32,487 nt of DNA, from NCBI GenBank assembly GCA_902597055.1, contig CACJWG010000007.1:1-32487 (forward strand), given 5' to 3'. Below the pieces are notes generated by a model. It saw nothing but the letters and a program-made list of their open reading frames with translations. It did not search any database and had not been told where the DNA came from. This DNA is from an uncultured Pelagibacteraceae bacterium (GTDB lineage: Bacteria > Pseudomonadota > Alphaproteobacteria > Pelagibacterales > Pelagibacteraceae). This document shows, one piece after another, positions 1-8,091 of the stretch. The position numbers and the translations under genes are program-made. Position 1 is the stretch's first letter; every line of letters starts with the position of its first letter.

Positions 1-1
1 T

Positions 2-361
2 TAGTAAAGCTTTTATACGTGCCATTAGCTCATTAAAACCGAAGGGTTTTGTTATATAATCATCTACACCACTTTCCAATCCTTTAACTTTATCTTCTTC
101 TTCACCTTTGGCTGTTAACATAATTATTGGCAAATTTTTATAATTTTTGTCTCTTCTAAGACTTTTGCAAACATCTATTCCAGATAAATCAGGTAACATC
201 CAATCAAGTAATAATAGATTGGGCTCAAATTTTTTTAATTCTTTTAAACCATCATTACCATTAGTTGACGAAGATACAATAAACCCCTCTTTCTCTAAAT
301 TATGTTGTACTAGCTGAATTATTGAAGTCTCATCTTCAATAATAAAAATTTTTCCCTTCAT
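2..361 (-). CDS. phoB: Phosphate regulon response regulator PhoB, C-terminus cut by window edge
   Basis: The DNA-binding response regulator that PhoR phosphorylates when phosphate is scarce; it should bind the Pho boxes in front of the pst genes. Only the first 120 residues lie in the window and they form nearly a whole receiver domain: acidic pair E9/D10, phosphoacceptor D53 in LLLLDWMLPD, T83 in MLTAK, and K105 in the ITKPF motif. The winged-helix output domain expected in a protein of about 230 residues lies beyond the left edge. The ATG at 361 follows the phoU stop by 3 bp, so phoB is the last visible gene of the pstSCAB-phoU-phoB operon. A TTA at 1-3 looks like a reverse-strand stop but is out of frame. 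The PhoB identity rests on the receiver sequence plus operon context. Confidence 0.9.
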   Translation of the reverse strand, partial: MKGKIFIIEDETSIIQLVQHNLEKEGFIVSSSTNGNDGLKELKKFEPNLLLLDWMLPDLSGIDVCKSLRRDKNYKNLPIIMLTAKGEEEDKVKGLESGVDDYITKPFGFNELMARIKALL

Positions 362-364
362 CAA

Positions 365-1057
365 TTATTCTTGAGCTTGCTTACCTTTTGGTCTGCTACC
401 TTTAAGATATTCACCTTTTATTAAGTAACAAATAGTTTCAGCTATGTTTGTTACATGGTCTCCGGCTCTTTCTAAATTTTTTGTAGCAAAAATAAGATGT
501 GTTGAAAAATCTAGATTTTTTTTATCTTTTGACAGAAAGTCTATGACACTTTGCATAGCTATATTTGTAAGATCATCGACTTGTTCATCTTTTTCCCATA
601 CAGTTTTAGCCTTATCAAAGTTCTTATTGATATAACTGTCTAAAACGTCGTTCAATTGTTTAATAACTAAATCACCTAATCTTTTAAGATTTGATAATAG
701 TTCTTCTGGTAAATCAAGAGGAAGTGGCTTTATTTTTTTTGCGTTGCTTTTGGATAAGTCTCCAATTCTTTCCAAATCTTGAGAAATTTTGAGTGAGCTT
801 ATTGTTTCTCTTAAATCAATAGCCATTGGAGCTCTTTTAACTAAAAGGTTCATTATTTGAATATCAATAACTGATCTAAATTTATTAATTTCATCATCGC
901 TTTTTATTATCTTATCAATTGAATCCTTATCAACTTTAATAATTGCATCCATCGAGTCGCTCATTTGGGACTCGGTTAAACTACCCATCTTAATCAGAGA
1001 GTCTTTTAAATTTTGAAGTTCCTCTTCATATGATTTAACTGTATGCTCATTACTCAT
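365..1057 (-). CDS. phoU: Phosphate transport system regulator PhoU
   Basis: A cytoplasmic two-repeat helical bundle protein that links the Pst transporter to PhoR and represses the Pho regulon when phosphate is plentiful. The 230 residues match the usual family length. Each half carries the PhoU metal-binding helix signature: SQDLERIGDLSKSNAKKI at about residues 92-109, and ATKNLERAGDHVTNIAET in the C-terminal half. It lies 3 bp after pstB and 3 bp before phoB on the same strand, so it is clearly co-transcribed. The position between pstB and phoB is common in alphaproteobacteria. Nothing appears truncated. Confidence 0.96.
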   Translation of the reverse strand: MSNEHTVKSYEEELQNLKDSLIKMGSLTESQMSDSMDAIIKVDKDSIDKIIKSDDEINKFRSVIDIQIMNLLVKRAPMAIDLRETISSLKISQDLERIGDLSKSNAKKIKPLPLDLPEELLSNLKRLGDLVIKQLNDVLDSYINKNFDKAKTVWEKDEQVDDLTNIAMQSVIDFLSKDKKNLDFSTHLIFATKNLERAGDHVTNIAETICYLIKGEYLKGSRPKGKQAQE

Positions 1058-1060
1058 AAT

Positions 1061-1822
1061 CTATCCAAACCTACCTGTAATATAATCTTGTGTCATTTTA
1101 TTGTCAGGGTTTTTAAAAATTTTTTCAGTTTTGCCTACTTCTATAAGCTTTCCAAGATGGAAAAAACCAGTTTTCTGAGAAACTCTAACTGCTTGCGCCA
1201 TAGAATGTGTAACAATTACTATTGTATATGTTTTTTTTAGATCATCAATCAATTCCTCGATTTTTGCTGTAGCTATTGGATCTAAAGCTGAACACGGTTC
1301 GTCCATAAGTATAACTTCAGGATTTACCGATATCGCTCTTGCTATACAAAGTCTTTGTTGTTGTCCGCCGGATAAACTTGTACCTGGTTCATCAAGACGA
1401 TCCTTAACTTCCTCCCATAAAGCCGATTTTTTAAGACTGTTTTCTACGATTTCGTCCAATTCACTTTTTGTATCACCTTTGCCATGAATTTTTGGACCAT
1501 AAGATATGTTTTCATAAATACTTTTTGGAAAAGGATTAGGCTTTTGAAATACCATCCCTACTCTCTCTCTTAATGATACTACATCTAAATTTTCGTCATT
1601 AACTTCTACTCCATCTATTTCGATGTTGCCGGTAACTTTACATATATCAATGACATCATTCATTCTATTAATGCATCTTATAAAAGTAGACTTACCACAT
1701 CCTGAGGGACCAATTAGAGCAGTTACCTCTTTCTCATTCAAATCAAGGTTAACATCGAACAATGCTTGTTTTTGTCCATAATGAACGTTTAAATTTTTTG
1801 ATTTTATTTTTACTTTATTCAT
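1061..1822 (-). CDS. pstB: Phosphate ABC transporter ATP-binding protein PstB
   Basis: The ATPase that powers phosphate import through PstCA. At 253 residues it is full length. Visible motifs are Walker A GPSGCGKS (38-45) followed by [11 protein letters not shown], the PstB-typical Q-loop segment [16 protein letters not shown], signature LSGGQQQR, Walker B VILMDEP with the PstB-characteristic CSALDP D-loop, and switch His in VTHSM. The pstA TAG stop directly abuts the ATG (TAGATG), which implies translational coupling. The early ATG giving [16 protein letters not shown] matches the usual N-terminus. Confidence 0.97.
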   Translation of the reverse strand: MNKVKIKSKNLNVHYGQKQALFDVNLDLNEKEVTALIGPSGCGKSTFIRCINRMNDVIDICKVTGNIEIDGVEVNDENLDVVSLRERVGMVFQKPNPFPKSIYENISYGPKIHGKGDTKSELDEIVENSLKKSALWEEVKDRLDEPGTSLSGGQQQRLCIARAISVNPEVILMDEPCSALDPIATAKIEELIDDLKKTYTIVIVTHSMAQAVRVSQKTGFFHLGKLIEVGKTEKIFKNPDNKMTQDYITGRFG

Positions 1823-3085
1823 CTAATTCCATCTTTTTTCAAATTTTTGTCTTAAATACACTGCTAAGAAATTCATCATCATAAGAAATGTTAACAGTAT
1901 CATAATAGTTGCTGAAGTTTTTTCAACAAAACCTCTCTCGGCAGACTCAGACCATAAGTAAACTTGTACTGGTAAAGATGACGAAGGATCTATTGGACTT
2001 GAAGGTATATCTACTACAAATGCTACCATTCCAATTAGAATTAAAGGGGCAGTTTCACCCAATGCCTGGGCCAATCCAATTATTGTACCAGACAAAGTTC
2101 CTGGCATTGCTAATGGAACTACATGATGAAATACCGATTGGAATTTAGAAGCTCCAACAGCTAAAGCACCTTCCCTTATTGATGGCGGTACTGCTTTTAA
2201 TGATGCTCTACATGGTATAATTATTCGTGGTAAAGTCATCAATGCAAGAGTGATACCAGCTACTAATGGCGTGGATCTTGGCAATTGAATAGTTGCTAAT
2301 AATATTTGTAAAGCAAGCAGACCATAAACTATTGAAGGGACAGCAGCTAAATTATTAATATTTATTTCAATAAAGTCAGTTATTTTATTTTTAGGAGCAA
2401 ACTCCTCAAGATAAATTGAAGCTAAAACGGCTACTGGAAAAGCTAAAAGAAGGCAGATTAATATACTATAAATCGATCCAACTATAGCTCCACCTATACC
2501 AGCTAGTTCTGGGTCTCTAGAATCCCCTTTTGTAAAATAATAATTATTGAAATTTTTACTAATTTTATCATTTTCTACAAAATTGTCATAAATAGCTAAT
2601 TGAAAATTTGAAATTCTTCTTCTGTCCTCTGGTAGGTCTCTTGGGTAGTTTCCTTTGTGAAGTTGATCGATATCATCCGAGGCTGTTAAATCAAGAATAA
2701 TTTTTTCACCAATAAGATTATTATTGTTTAAAAAAGCCTTTTTGATCTCATATTCAGCATCAGCACTGAATAATCTTATTAGTTCATTTTCTTCATCAAT
2801 ATTTTTTGCAGGAAACGATTTAATTAGACTTTCAATCATAACCTCATAAAAATCTGCATTTATAATATCTTTTTCTGAAGCTCCATTTTTTAATTCTAGT
2901 AGCTCTTGATTATAAAAAACTTCAGTTTTTATAACTGTTTTTTTAAATGCTGAACTTCCTTTGGAAAATATGTTTTGAACCAAGATAAGTACAAAAAGTA
3001 AAGCAACAAAAATTGATGCTAATCCATAAAATCTAAATCTTTTTTCAGCACTATGTCTTTTTTTTAATCTTTCTTCTTTAGTCAT
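1823..3085 (-). CDS. pstA: Phosphate ABC transporter permease PstA (long alphaproteobacterial form)
   Basis: One of the two inner-membrane channel subunits for phosphate import. The C-terminal ~220 residues hold the permease core, with the coupling-loop signature AVGASKFQSVFHHVVPLAMPG and GLAQALGETAPL. The N-terminus has a single membrane segment (about 18-38 from the chosen start) followed by ~150 hydrophilic, probably periplasmic residues before the next membrane helix. This makes it ~420 residues, against ~300 in E. coli. I chose the ATG at 3085 over an upstream in-frame TTG at 3121: the ATG forms the compact 8-bp overlap ATGACTAA with the pstC stop, whereas the TTG would overlap by 44 bp. 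The first residues are then MTKEERLKKRHSAEKRF, a basic cytoplasmic start. Confidence 0.94.
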   Translation of the reverse strand: MTKEERLKKRHSAEKRFRFYGLASIFVALLFVLILVQNIFSKGSSAFKKTVIKTEVFYNQELLELKNGASEKDIINADFYEVMIESLIKSFPAKNIDEENELIRLFSADAEYEIKKAFLNNNNLIGEKIILDLTASDDIDQLHKGNYPRDLPEDRRRISNFQLAIYDNFVENDKISKNFNNYYFTKGDSRDPELAGIGGAIVGSIYSILICLLLAFPVAVLASIYLEEFAPKNKITDFIEININNLAAVPSIVYGLLALQILLATIQLPRSTPLVAGITLALMTLPRIIIPCRASLKAVPPSIREGALAVGASKFQSVFHHVVPLAMPGTLSGTIIGLAQALGETAPLILIGMVAFVVDIPSSPIDPSSSLPVQVYLWSESAERGFVEKTSATIMILLTFLMMMNFLAVYLRQKFEKRWN

Positions 3086-4481
3086 ATTTTTCTCTATATT
3101 TTTTGACTGCTCTTTGAGCAATGAAATTCAAAATTAGTGTAGCAATAAATAATGTTAATCCTAACGCAAAAGCTGATTGAGTTTTCGGACTATCAAACTC
3201 TTGGTCACCGACAAGTATCATTACAATTTGAGTAGTAATTGTTGTGGTTGACTCTAAAGGATTAATTGTAAGATTTGCTGCTAGACCTGCAGCCATAACT
3301 ACAATCATTGTTTCCCCTATTGCTCTTGATACAGCTAATAATATGGATCCAATAATTCCTGGTAATGCAGCAGGTATTACAACTTTTTTTATAGTTTCTG
3401 ACTTTGTGGCACCCACAGCGTATGAACCATCTCTTAATGACTGAGGTACAGAATTAATTACATCATCTGATAGAGATGAAACGTATGGGATAATCATTAT
3501 ACCCATTATTAACCCTGCTGCTAAAGCACTTTCAGAAGAAACTGTAAGTCCAAAATTTTCACCCACTTGTCTAAAAAATGGTCCAACTGTTAATGCTGCA
3601 AAAAAACCATAAACTACAGTTGGAATCCCAGCTAAAATCTCAATAACAGGTTTTGAAAATCTTCTCACTCTAAGCGATGCATATTCTGCCATATATATAC
3701 CGGAGAACAAACCAACCGGCACTGCAACAAGCATTGCTAAGAAAGCTATAAAACCAGTTCCAGCTATTAATGGAACAAATCCAAATGCGTCTTTTAATTC
3801 TTGGTACTCAGCAGGAGTAATAGAAGAAGCATCTCTTACAAATGCTCTCTGCGGACTCCAGTTAGTACCAAATAAATAGTCAAATATATTAATTACAGAG
3901 AAAAATTTTATACTTTCAAAAAGTAAGGACAATATTATTCCTAATGTCGTTAGTATTGCTATTAATGACGACACAAATAATAATCCTTTTAAAATAACTT
4001 CAACGTCATCTCTTGCTTTATTATTGTTTTTTATCTTTTTGAGAGAGTAAAGTGTAGAAGCGATGATAATTCCAAATATCAATACTACTTTAGAGTTTGT
4101 GAATATATTAATAAATTTAGCATAAGCTAGTGCGCTTTCTTTTAATATACTATCCAACTCTCCTAAATAAGTTCCTAAGTGAATAGCTTTAATTTTTTCA
4201 TATACTAAATTAGCTTCATTTTTATCATTAAATATTGCACCTTGTTTTGCTGCAGTATCAATTATAATTGATTTTATAATAACTGGTTCGAATAATGACC
4301 AAATCAATAAGAACACTAATGCAGGAATTGAGCACCATAAAACAAGATAATATCCATAGAATTTAGGTAAAGCATTTAGTTTTATATTTCCTGATATGGC
4401 TAAACTTTTGGTTTTTGACCTACCATAAAAAAATAGTGATGATGAGAATATGATAATTAAAAAAATAAGAACTAGGTTCAT
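3078..4481 (-). CDS. pstC: Phosphate ABC transporter permease PstC (long form)
   Basis: The partner channel subunit of PstA in the inner membrane. The 467 residues exceed the ~320 of the E. coli protein. The extra length is N-terminal, with hydrophobic segments near 1-17, 45-67, 125-145 and 165-190 around hydrophilic loops, as in other alphaproteobacterial PstC. The permease core holds GIYMAEYAS, the coupling loop AVGATKSETIKKVVIPAALPG, and SRAIGETMIVVMAAG. Its ATG lies 65 bp downstream of the T tract of the terminator following pstS. That gap contains a candidate Pho box, so pstC may be transcribed both by read-through and from its own promoter. It overlaps pstA by 8 bp. Confidence 0.95.
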   Translation of the reverse strand: MNLVLIFLIIIFSSSLFFYGRSKTKSLAISGNIKLNALPKFYGYYLVLWCSIPALVFLLIWSLFEPVIIKSIIIDTAAKQGAIFNDKNEANLVYEKIKAIHLGTYLGELDSILKESALAYAKFINIFTNSKVVLIFGIIIASTLYSLKKIKNNNKARDDVEVILKGLLFVSSLIAILTTLGIILSLLFESIKFFSVINIFDYLFGTNWSPQRAFVRDASSITPAEYQELKDAFGFVPLIAGTGFIAFLAMLVAVPVGLFSGIYMAEYASLRVRRFSKPVIEILAGIPTVVYGFFAALTVGPFFRQVGENFGLTVSSESALAAGLIMGIMIIPYVSSLSDDVINSVPQSLRDGSYAVGATKSETIKKVVIPAALPGIIGSILLAVSRAIGETMIVVMAAGLAANLTINPLESTTTITTQIVMILVGDQEFDSPKTQSAFALGLTLFIATLILNFIAQRAVKKYREKYD

Positions 4482-4505
4482 TCGCCAGATTGATAACTTT
4501 TTAAT

Positions 4506-4523
4506 GTTACAGAATTGTTACAA
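4506..4523 (-). promoter_or_regulatory. Candidate Pho box upstream of pstC
   Basis: Read on the minus strand, TTGTAAC-AATT-CTGTAAC is a near-perfect direct repeat of two 7-mers at 11-bp spacing. This is the geometry of PhoB binding sites (consensus CTGTCAT-N4-CTGTCAT). A weak -10-like TATCAA lies about 10 bp downstream and 8 nt before the pstC ATG, so a transcript from here would be almost leaderless. The site lies between the pstS terminator and pstC. PhoB binding is inferred. Confidence 0.6.
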
Positions 4524-4546
4524 ACTAAACTTTAAATTGTAATAAG

Positions 4547-4579
4547 AAAAAAAAAGGCCAGGTAAAACTGGCCTTTTTT
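4547..4579 (-). terminator. Intrinsic terminator/attenuator after pstS
   Basis: A perfect 6-bp stem GGCCAG/CTGGCC (4556-4561 and 4568-4573) with a 6-nt loop. On the minus strand it is followed by nine T (4555-4547). It begins about 14 bp after the pstS stop and precedes pstC. It probably ends most pstS transcripts and lets a fraction read into pstCAB, giving excess binding protein. The T6 on the other side (4574-4579) makes it nearly symmetrical. Confidence 0.88.
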
Positions 4580-4593
4580 GAGGAAAGTAGAAT

Positions 4594-5622
4594 TTAGTTT
4601 AAGTTAATTGTAATTAACTCTAAAGCAGCTGTTCTTGTTGATTGATACTTATCTGAAGCCAAAGGGACTAATCCTATTTGGGCTAAGTATCCCCTGTTAC
4701 TCATTGCTTTTTTTGAAGTAAATTCTTTTAAAAATTCTTCAATACCTGGAATAACTCCAACATGAGCCTTCTTTACATAAAAAAATAAAGGTCTTGCAAT
4801 CGGATATGAGTAATCTTGAATTCCCTGTAAAGATGGTTTTACTCCATTAACTGCTGAAGCTTTAATCTTATCTTTGTTAGCAACTAAATAACTATAACCA
4901 AAAAAACCATATGCGTCTGGATTCGAAGTAAGTTTTTGAACAATTAAAGTGTCATTTTCACCTGCTTCAACTGCATAACCATCTTCTCTAATTTTTACGC
5001 ACTCTTTTTTTGCTTTTTTACCATCTGCTTCATAAATTGATTTAGCAGTTTTAGTGCATCCTTTAGCCATAACTAACGAATTCCATGCGTCTCTTGTACC
5101 GGATGTCGGTGGTGCAACTAAAATTTCAATCTTTTTGTTTGGAAGACTTGAGTCAATATCACTCCATTTTTTATATGGATTTTCAACAAGTTTTCCATCT
5201 ACGTCAACTTTTGCTGCCAAAGCTCTCCAAAGTTGTTCTTTGGTAAAATCAGCATCTGGTGAATTTACTGAATGTGCAAATGAGATACCATCATTACCAA
5301 CAACTATTTCAATGATATCGGTAACACCATTTTTTTCACATAACGTTTTTTCTTTTGGCTTAATAGCTCTTGAGGCATTTGTTATATCTGGGTGGTTTGC
5401 ACCAACTCCAGCACAAAATAACTTCATTCCACCGCCTGTTCCAGTACTTTCAATAACTGGTGTTTTGAATTTTCCACCTTTACCAAATTTTTCTGCTACA
5501 ACAGTAGCATATGGATAAACAGTTGATGATCCTACGATTTTAATTTGATCTCTTGAATAGCTATTAGTAGCGAAACTAAATACTATTAGAAATCCTAACA
5601 TTAATTTTAACAATCTATTCAT
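4594..5622 (-). CDS. pstS: Periplasmic phosphate-binding protein PstS
   Basis: Captures phosphate in the periplasm and delivers it to PstCA. The first ~23 residues form a signal peptide (MNRLLKLMLGFLIVFSFATNSYS) with no lipobox cysteine, so the mature protein should be soluble. Phosphate-site motifs are VGSSTVYPY, ESTGTGGGMKLF, ITNASRAIK and PTSGTRDAW. The start chosen is the ATG at 5622, which has AAGGAG (5628-5633) five bases upstream; an ATG 33 bp further out would put non-signal residues before the signal peptide. It is preceded by a tandem Pho box and followed by a strong terminator, the layout of the most highly expressed gene of its operon. G+C looks a little higher than in its neighbours, as often seen in abundant proteins. 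Confidence 0.96.
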   Translation of the reverse strand: MNRLLKLMLGFLIVFSFATNSYSRDQIKIVGSSTVYPYATVVAEKFGKGGKFKTPVIESTGTGGGMKLFCAGVGANHPDITNASRAIKPKEKTLCEKNGVTDIIEIVVGNDGISFAHSVNSPDADFTKEQLWRALAAKVDVDGKLVENPYKKWSDIDSSLPNKKIEILVAPPTSGTRDAWNSLVMAKGCTKTAKSIYEADGKKAKKECVKIREDGYAVEAGENDTLIVQKLTSNPDAYGFFGYSYLVANKDKIKASAVNGVKPSLQGIQDYSYPIARPLFFYVKKAHVGVIPGIEEFLKEFTSKKAMSNRGYLAQIGLVPLASDKYQSTRTAALELITINLN

Positions 5623-5683
5623 ATTTTCTCCTTGTTTAGATTCGTTCATGAACAAATGTTTAAATTCAAATGTTAAAAGTTTT

Positions 5684-5712
5684 GTTAAGATAAAGTTAAA
5701 GTTTTATGACAA
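5684..5712 (-). promoter_or_regulatory. Candidate tandem Pho box upstream of pstS
   Basis: Minus-strand reading TTGTCAT-AAAA-CTTTAAC-TTTA-TCTTAAC shows three 7-mers at exact 11-bp intervals (5712-5706, 5701-5695, 5690-5684). The first 18 bases resemble the enterobacterial Pho box CTGTCATAAAACTGTCAC. The block ends about 60 bp before the pstS ATG, leaving room for a -10 element (TAACAT is a weak candidate). PhoB control is inferred from the repeat geometry and the downstream gene. Confidence 0.72.
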
Positions 5713-5732
5713 AGACTAACTTTTTAGTTGAA

Positions 5733-6884
5733 TTATAAAGAGTTAAATTTAACGCTTATTGTAGTTCCTTTATTTTGAACGCTTGAAATATCCATTTCAC
5801 CTCTATGCTGAGATACAAGATGTTTAACTATCGCTAACCCAAGTCCTGTTCCACCGACGCTTCTACTTTTGCTTGGATCTACTGTATAAAATCTTTCTGT
5901 GATCCTATGGATGAATTCTTTTGGTATGCCTATACCTTGATCTTCTACAGAAACTATATTTAAATTTCCCTCTTTCTTAGTTGTAATTTTAATCTCTTTA
6001 TTTTTATCACTATATTTAATTGAATTATCAATGAGGTTTGTAAATATTTCAATTAATTTATCTCTATCACCAATAATCTTAAAATTTTCTGTCTTTTGAA
6101 ATTCAATATTTACGTTGTTTTTTTTAACAATGTTTTCATAAGTTTTAATCACATAATCAATAACCTCAATAAGATTAATTTCATGAGTTGGTCTAATATG
6201 TTCTTGTAGTTCAATTTTTGACAAAGATAGCAAATCCCTAATCAAATTTTCCATTCTCTCAGATTGAGATATCATTACAGGTAATAAGTTATTGACTTCA
6301 GAATTCTTATTTATATCAGAATTTTTATCAAATGTTTCCAATCCCATCTTAATTGATTGTAATGGAGTTCTTAATTCATGTGAGACATTAGCAACAAAGT
6401 CAGATTTAAGCTGCTGAAATTTATAAAATTCAGTTAAATCTCTTATAAATAACATGCAAGATTCTTCGTCAAAAAATAAATTATTATTATCGTAAAATAA
6501 ACTGATATTCATTCTTAGAACAGATGGATTTCTAATCTCAATTTCTAAGTCTTTTACTTTTTGATTATTAAATGCTTTTTCTATTGAAATTAATAAGTCA
6601 GGATTCCTAAGAAAAGAGCTTATATTTTCATTCAATTTAGTTTCAAATCTTTTTTGAGCTGAGGAATTGTTATATAGAATTTCCTTTGACTTATTTATTA
6701 TTATTATGCCTTCGGGGATATAATTTAATAAAGATAAAATATTTTTTTGATAATCTTTGTTTTCAATTATTTTTACTTCTTTTTGGTTGTCTTCTAAATT
6801 TATTCCTAAAACCCTTTCCTTTTTGAGCAATAAAAAAGACAATATTCCAATTATAAGAATTAAGATTATAGTAAGTAATTCCAT
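5733..6884 (-). CDS. phoR: Phosphate-sensing histidine kinase PhoR
   Basis: A membrane sensor kinase that phosphorylates PhoB under phosphate limitation. The 383 residues begin with one hydrophobic segment (3-20), then a linker and PAS-like domain (about 45-155, LLNYIPEGIIIINKSKEILYNN). Next come HisKA with the phosphorylated H169 in FVANVSHELRTPLQ and an ATPase domain with N-box N287, G1 box DQGIGIP (D315) and G2 box GGTGLGLAIV (344-352). This short PhoR has a single membrane anchor and no periplasmic sensor, as expected for a kinase that senses through PstSCAB-PhoU. It starts 4 bp after the manC stop, so it should be transcribed with valS-ilvD-manC. The Pho-box-bearing pst operon starts downstream of it. 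It is called PhoR from this context. Confidence 0.9.
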   Translation of the reverse strand: MELLTIILILIIGILSFLLLKKERVLGINLEDNQKEVKIIENKDYQKNILSLLNYIPEGIIIINKSKEILYNNSSAQKRFETKLNENISSFLRNPDLLISIEKAFNNQKVKDLEIEIRNPSVLRMNISLFYDNNNLFFDEESCMLFIRDLTEFYKFQQLKSDFVANVSHELRTPLQSIKMGLETFDKNSDINKNSEVNNLLPVMISQSERMENLIRDLLSLSKIELQEHIRPTHEINLIEVIDYVIKTYENIVKKNNVNIEFQKTENFKIIGDRDKLIEIFTNLIDNSIKYSDKNKEIKITTKKEGNLNIVSVEDQGIGIPKEFIHRITERFYTVDPSKSRSVGGTGLGLAIVKHLVSQHRGEMDISSVQNKGTTISVKFNSL

Positions 6885-6888
6885 GGAA

Positions 6889-8091
6889 CTATTTTACTCT
6901 GCCGTATACATCCTGATATCTAACAATATCTGTTTCTTTAAGGATTGAGCCTATTTGTGCTTCTATAATTTTTACCGGTTTTTTAAATGGATTTTCAATT
7001 CTATGAACAGCTCCTAATGGAATATAAATATTTTCACCAGGTTTCTTTAAGAATTTACTTTTATTTAAAGTAATTCTTGGAATTCCATGAGTAACTACCC
7101 AGTGTTCTGCTCTATGGAAATGTTTTTGAAGACTTAAAATACCTTTAGATTTCACATACAATTCTTTAATTAAGAATTCTTTGCCTTTAAATAAGTTTGT
7201 GTAGCTGCCCCATGGTCTATGAAATACGTTTTTCTTTTTAAAATATCTACTTTTAATCTTTCCGTACATTTTGCAGATTTCTTTCCAGCTCCCTAGATCT
7301 GACCATGGAATATCAAGCTTGATCGCATTAATATTTTTAGTTTTCTCTAGTATCGCGTAATCAAACGATTTTGCTGTAGCTTTAGAAAATGCTTGTTTGT
7401 TTAAATAATACACATTGCTTTTATATTTAGCTTTTATTACAGCTTTGTTACAGTTTCGAAAAATATTAGGCTGATATTTCTTAAAATTATTTATAATTGA
7501 TTCTTTTCTCAAAAAAAACATCCCAGAATTCCAATAACCCTTTTGTTTAATTACTTGTTTTGCCTTCGATACTTTTGGTTTTTCAATAAATCTAGTGACT
7601 TTATTAATGTTCTTTTTTTTCTTGGTAATGAAATATCCGTACTCACTAGAAGGGCTTGTGGGTTTTATTCCAAAAATAAATACATTTTTTTCGTCTAAAT
7701 TTGACTTATTTTTATTAATAGCTGTGATTAGTTTATTTGGTTTTTCAATTAAATGATCTGCAGCAAAATACATTAAAGGCTGGTTATACGGCACATCTTT
7801 AATCAGTGCTGATGCTAAAATTGCTGGAGCAGTATTCTTTTTTGCTGGCTCTAAAATAATCTTATATTTTTTAATTTTACTTTTCTTTAAAGCCTTTTTA
7901 ACATCCCTAAGATATTTTGAATTAGTGCTAATAATTGGATAGTCAAAAACTTTACTTTTAACTCTTTCAAAAGTTTTGTTAATTAAAGTCCAACCACCAA
8001 AATCTATGAACTGTTTTGCTTGATGTTTTGATTTTTTAGGCCACAGTCTAGTACCTGCTCCTCCGCATAGAATAACTGGTCTAATTTTCAT
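6889..8091 (-). CDS. manC: Mannose-1-phosphate guanylyltransferase / mannose-6-phosphate isomerase
   Basis: Makes GDP-mannose from mannose-1-phosphate and GTP for surface polysaccharide or glycolipid synthesis; the fused C-terminal domain should interconvert fructose-6-P and mannose-6-P. The N-terminal nucleotidyltransferase domain shows CGGAGTRLWP (residues 9-18) with KQF and the FIEKP motif. The C-terminal type II isomerase cupin shows FHRPWGSY, SLQKHFHRAEHW and a VHRIENP segment. At 400 residues it is about 70 shorter than typical ManC/CpsB. The ATG shares a base with the ilvD stop (TAATG). No other polysaccharide gene is adjacent, which is unusual for manC. Whether the isomerase half is active cannot be told from sequence alone. 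Confidence 0.9.
   Translation of the reverse strand: MKIRPVILCGGAGTRLWPKKSKHQAKQFIDFGGWTLINKTFERVKSKVFDYPIISTNSKYLRDVKKALKKSKIKKYKIILEPAKKNTAPAILASALIKDVPYNQPLMYFAADHLIEKPNKLITAINKNKSNLDEKNVFIFGIKPTSPSSEYGYFITKKKKNINKVTRFIEKPKVSKAKQVIKQKGYWNSGMFFLRKESIINNFKKYQPNIFRNCNKAVIKAKYKSNVYYLNKQAFSKATAKSFDYAILEKTKNINAIKLDIPWSDLGSWKEICKMYGKIKSRYFKKKNVFHRPWGSYTNLFKGKEFLIKELYVKSKGILSLQKHFHRAEHWVVTHGIPRITLNKSKFLKKPGENIYIPLGAVHRIENPFKKPVKIIEAQIGSILKETDIVRYQDVYGRVK

Noticed and set aside
1-3. TTA that could be read as the phoB stop codon on the minus strand
   Set aside because: It is out of frame with the phoB reading from the ATG at 361; the in-frame codons 4-2 and 7-5 are Leu, so the gene continues outside the window.
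3086-3121. TTG start giving a 12-residue longer PstA
   Set aside because: It would overlap pstC by 44 bp and is a rare start codon; the ATG at 3085 gives a normal 8-bp ATGACTAA overlap.
5054-5518. 154-codon open frame opposite pstS
   Set aside because: Its sequence is a low-complexity mirror of pstS codons, with no ribosome site or recognisable domain.
5623-5655. Upstream ATG giving an 11-residue longer PstS
   Set aside because: It would place polar residues before the signal peptide and make the AAGGAG ribosome site part of the coding region.
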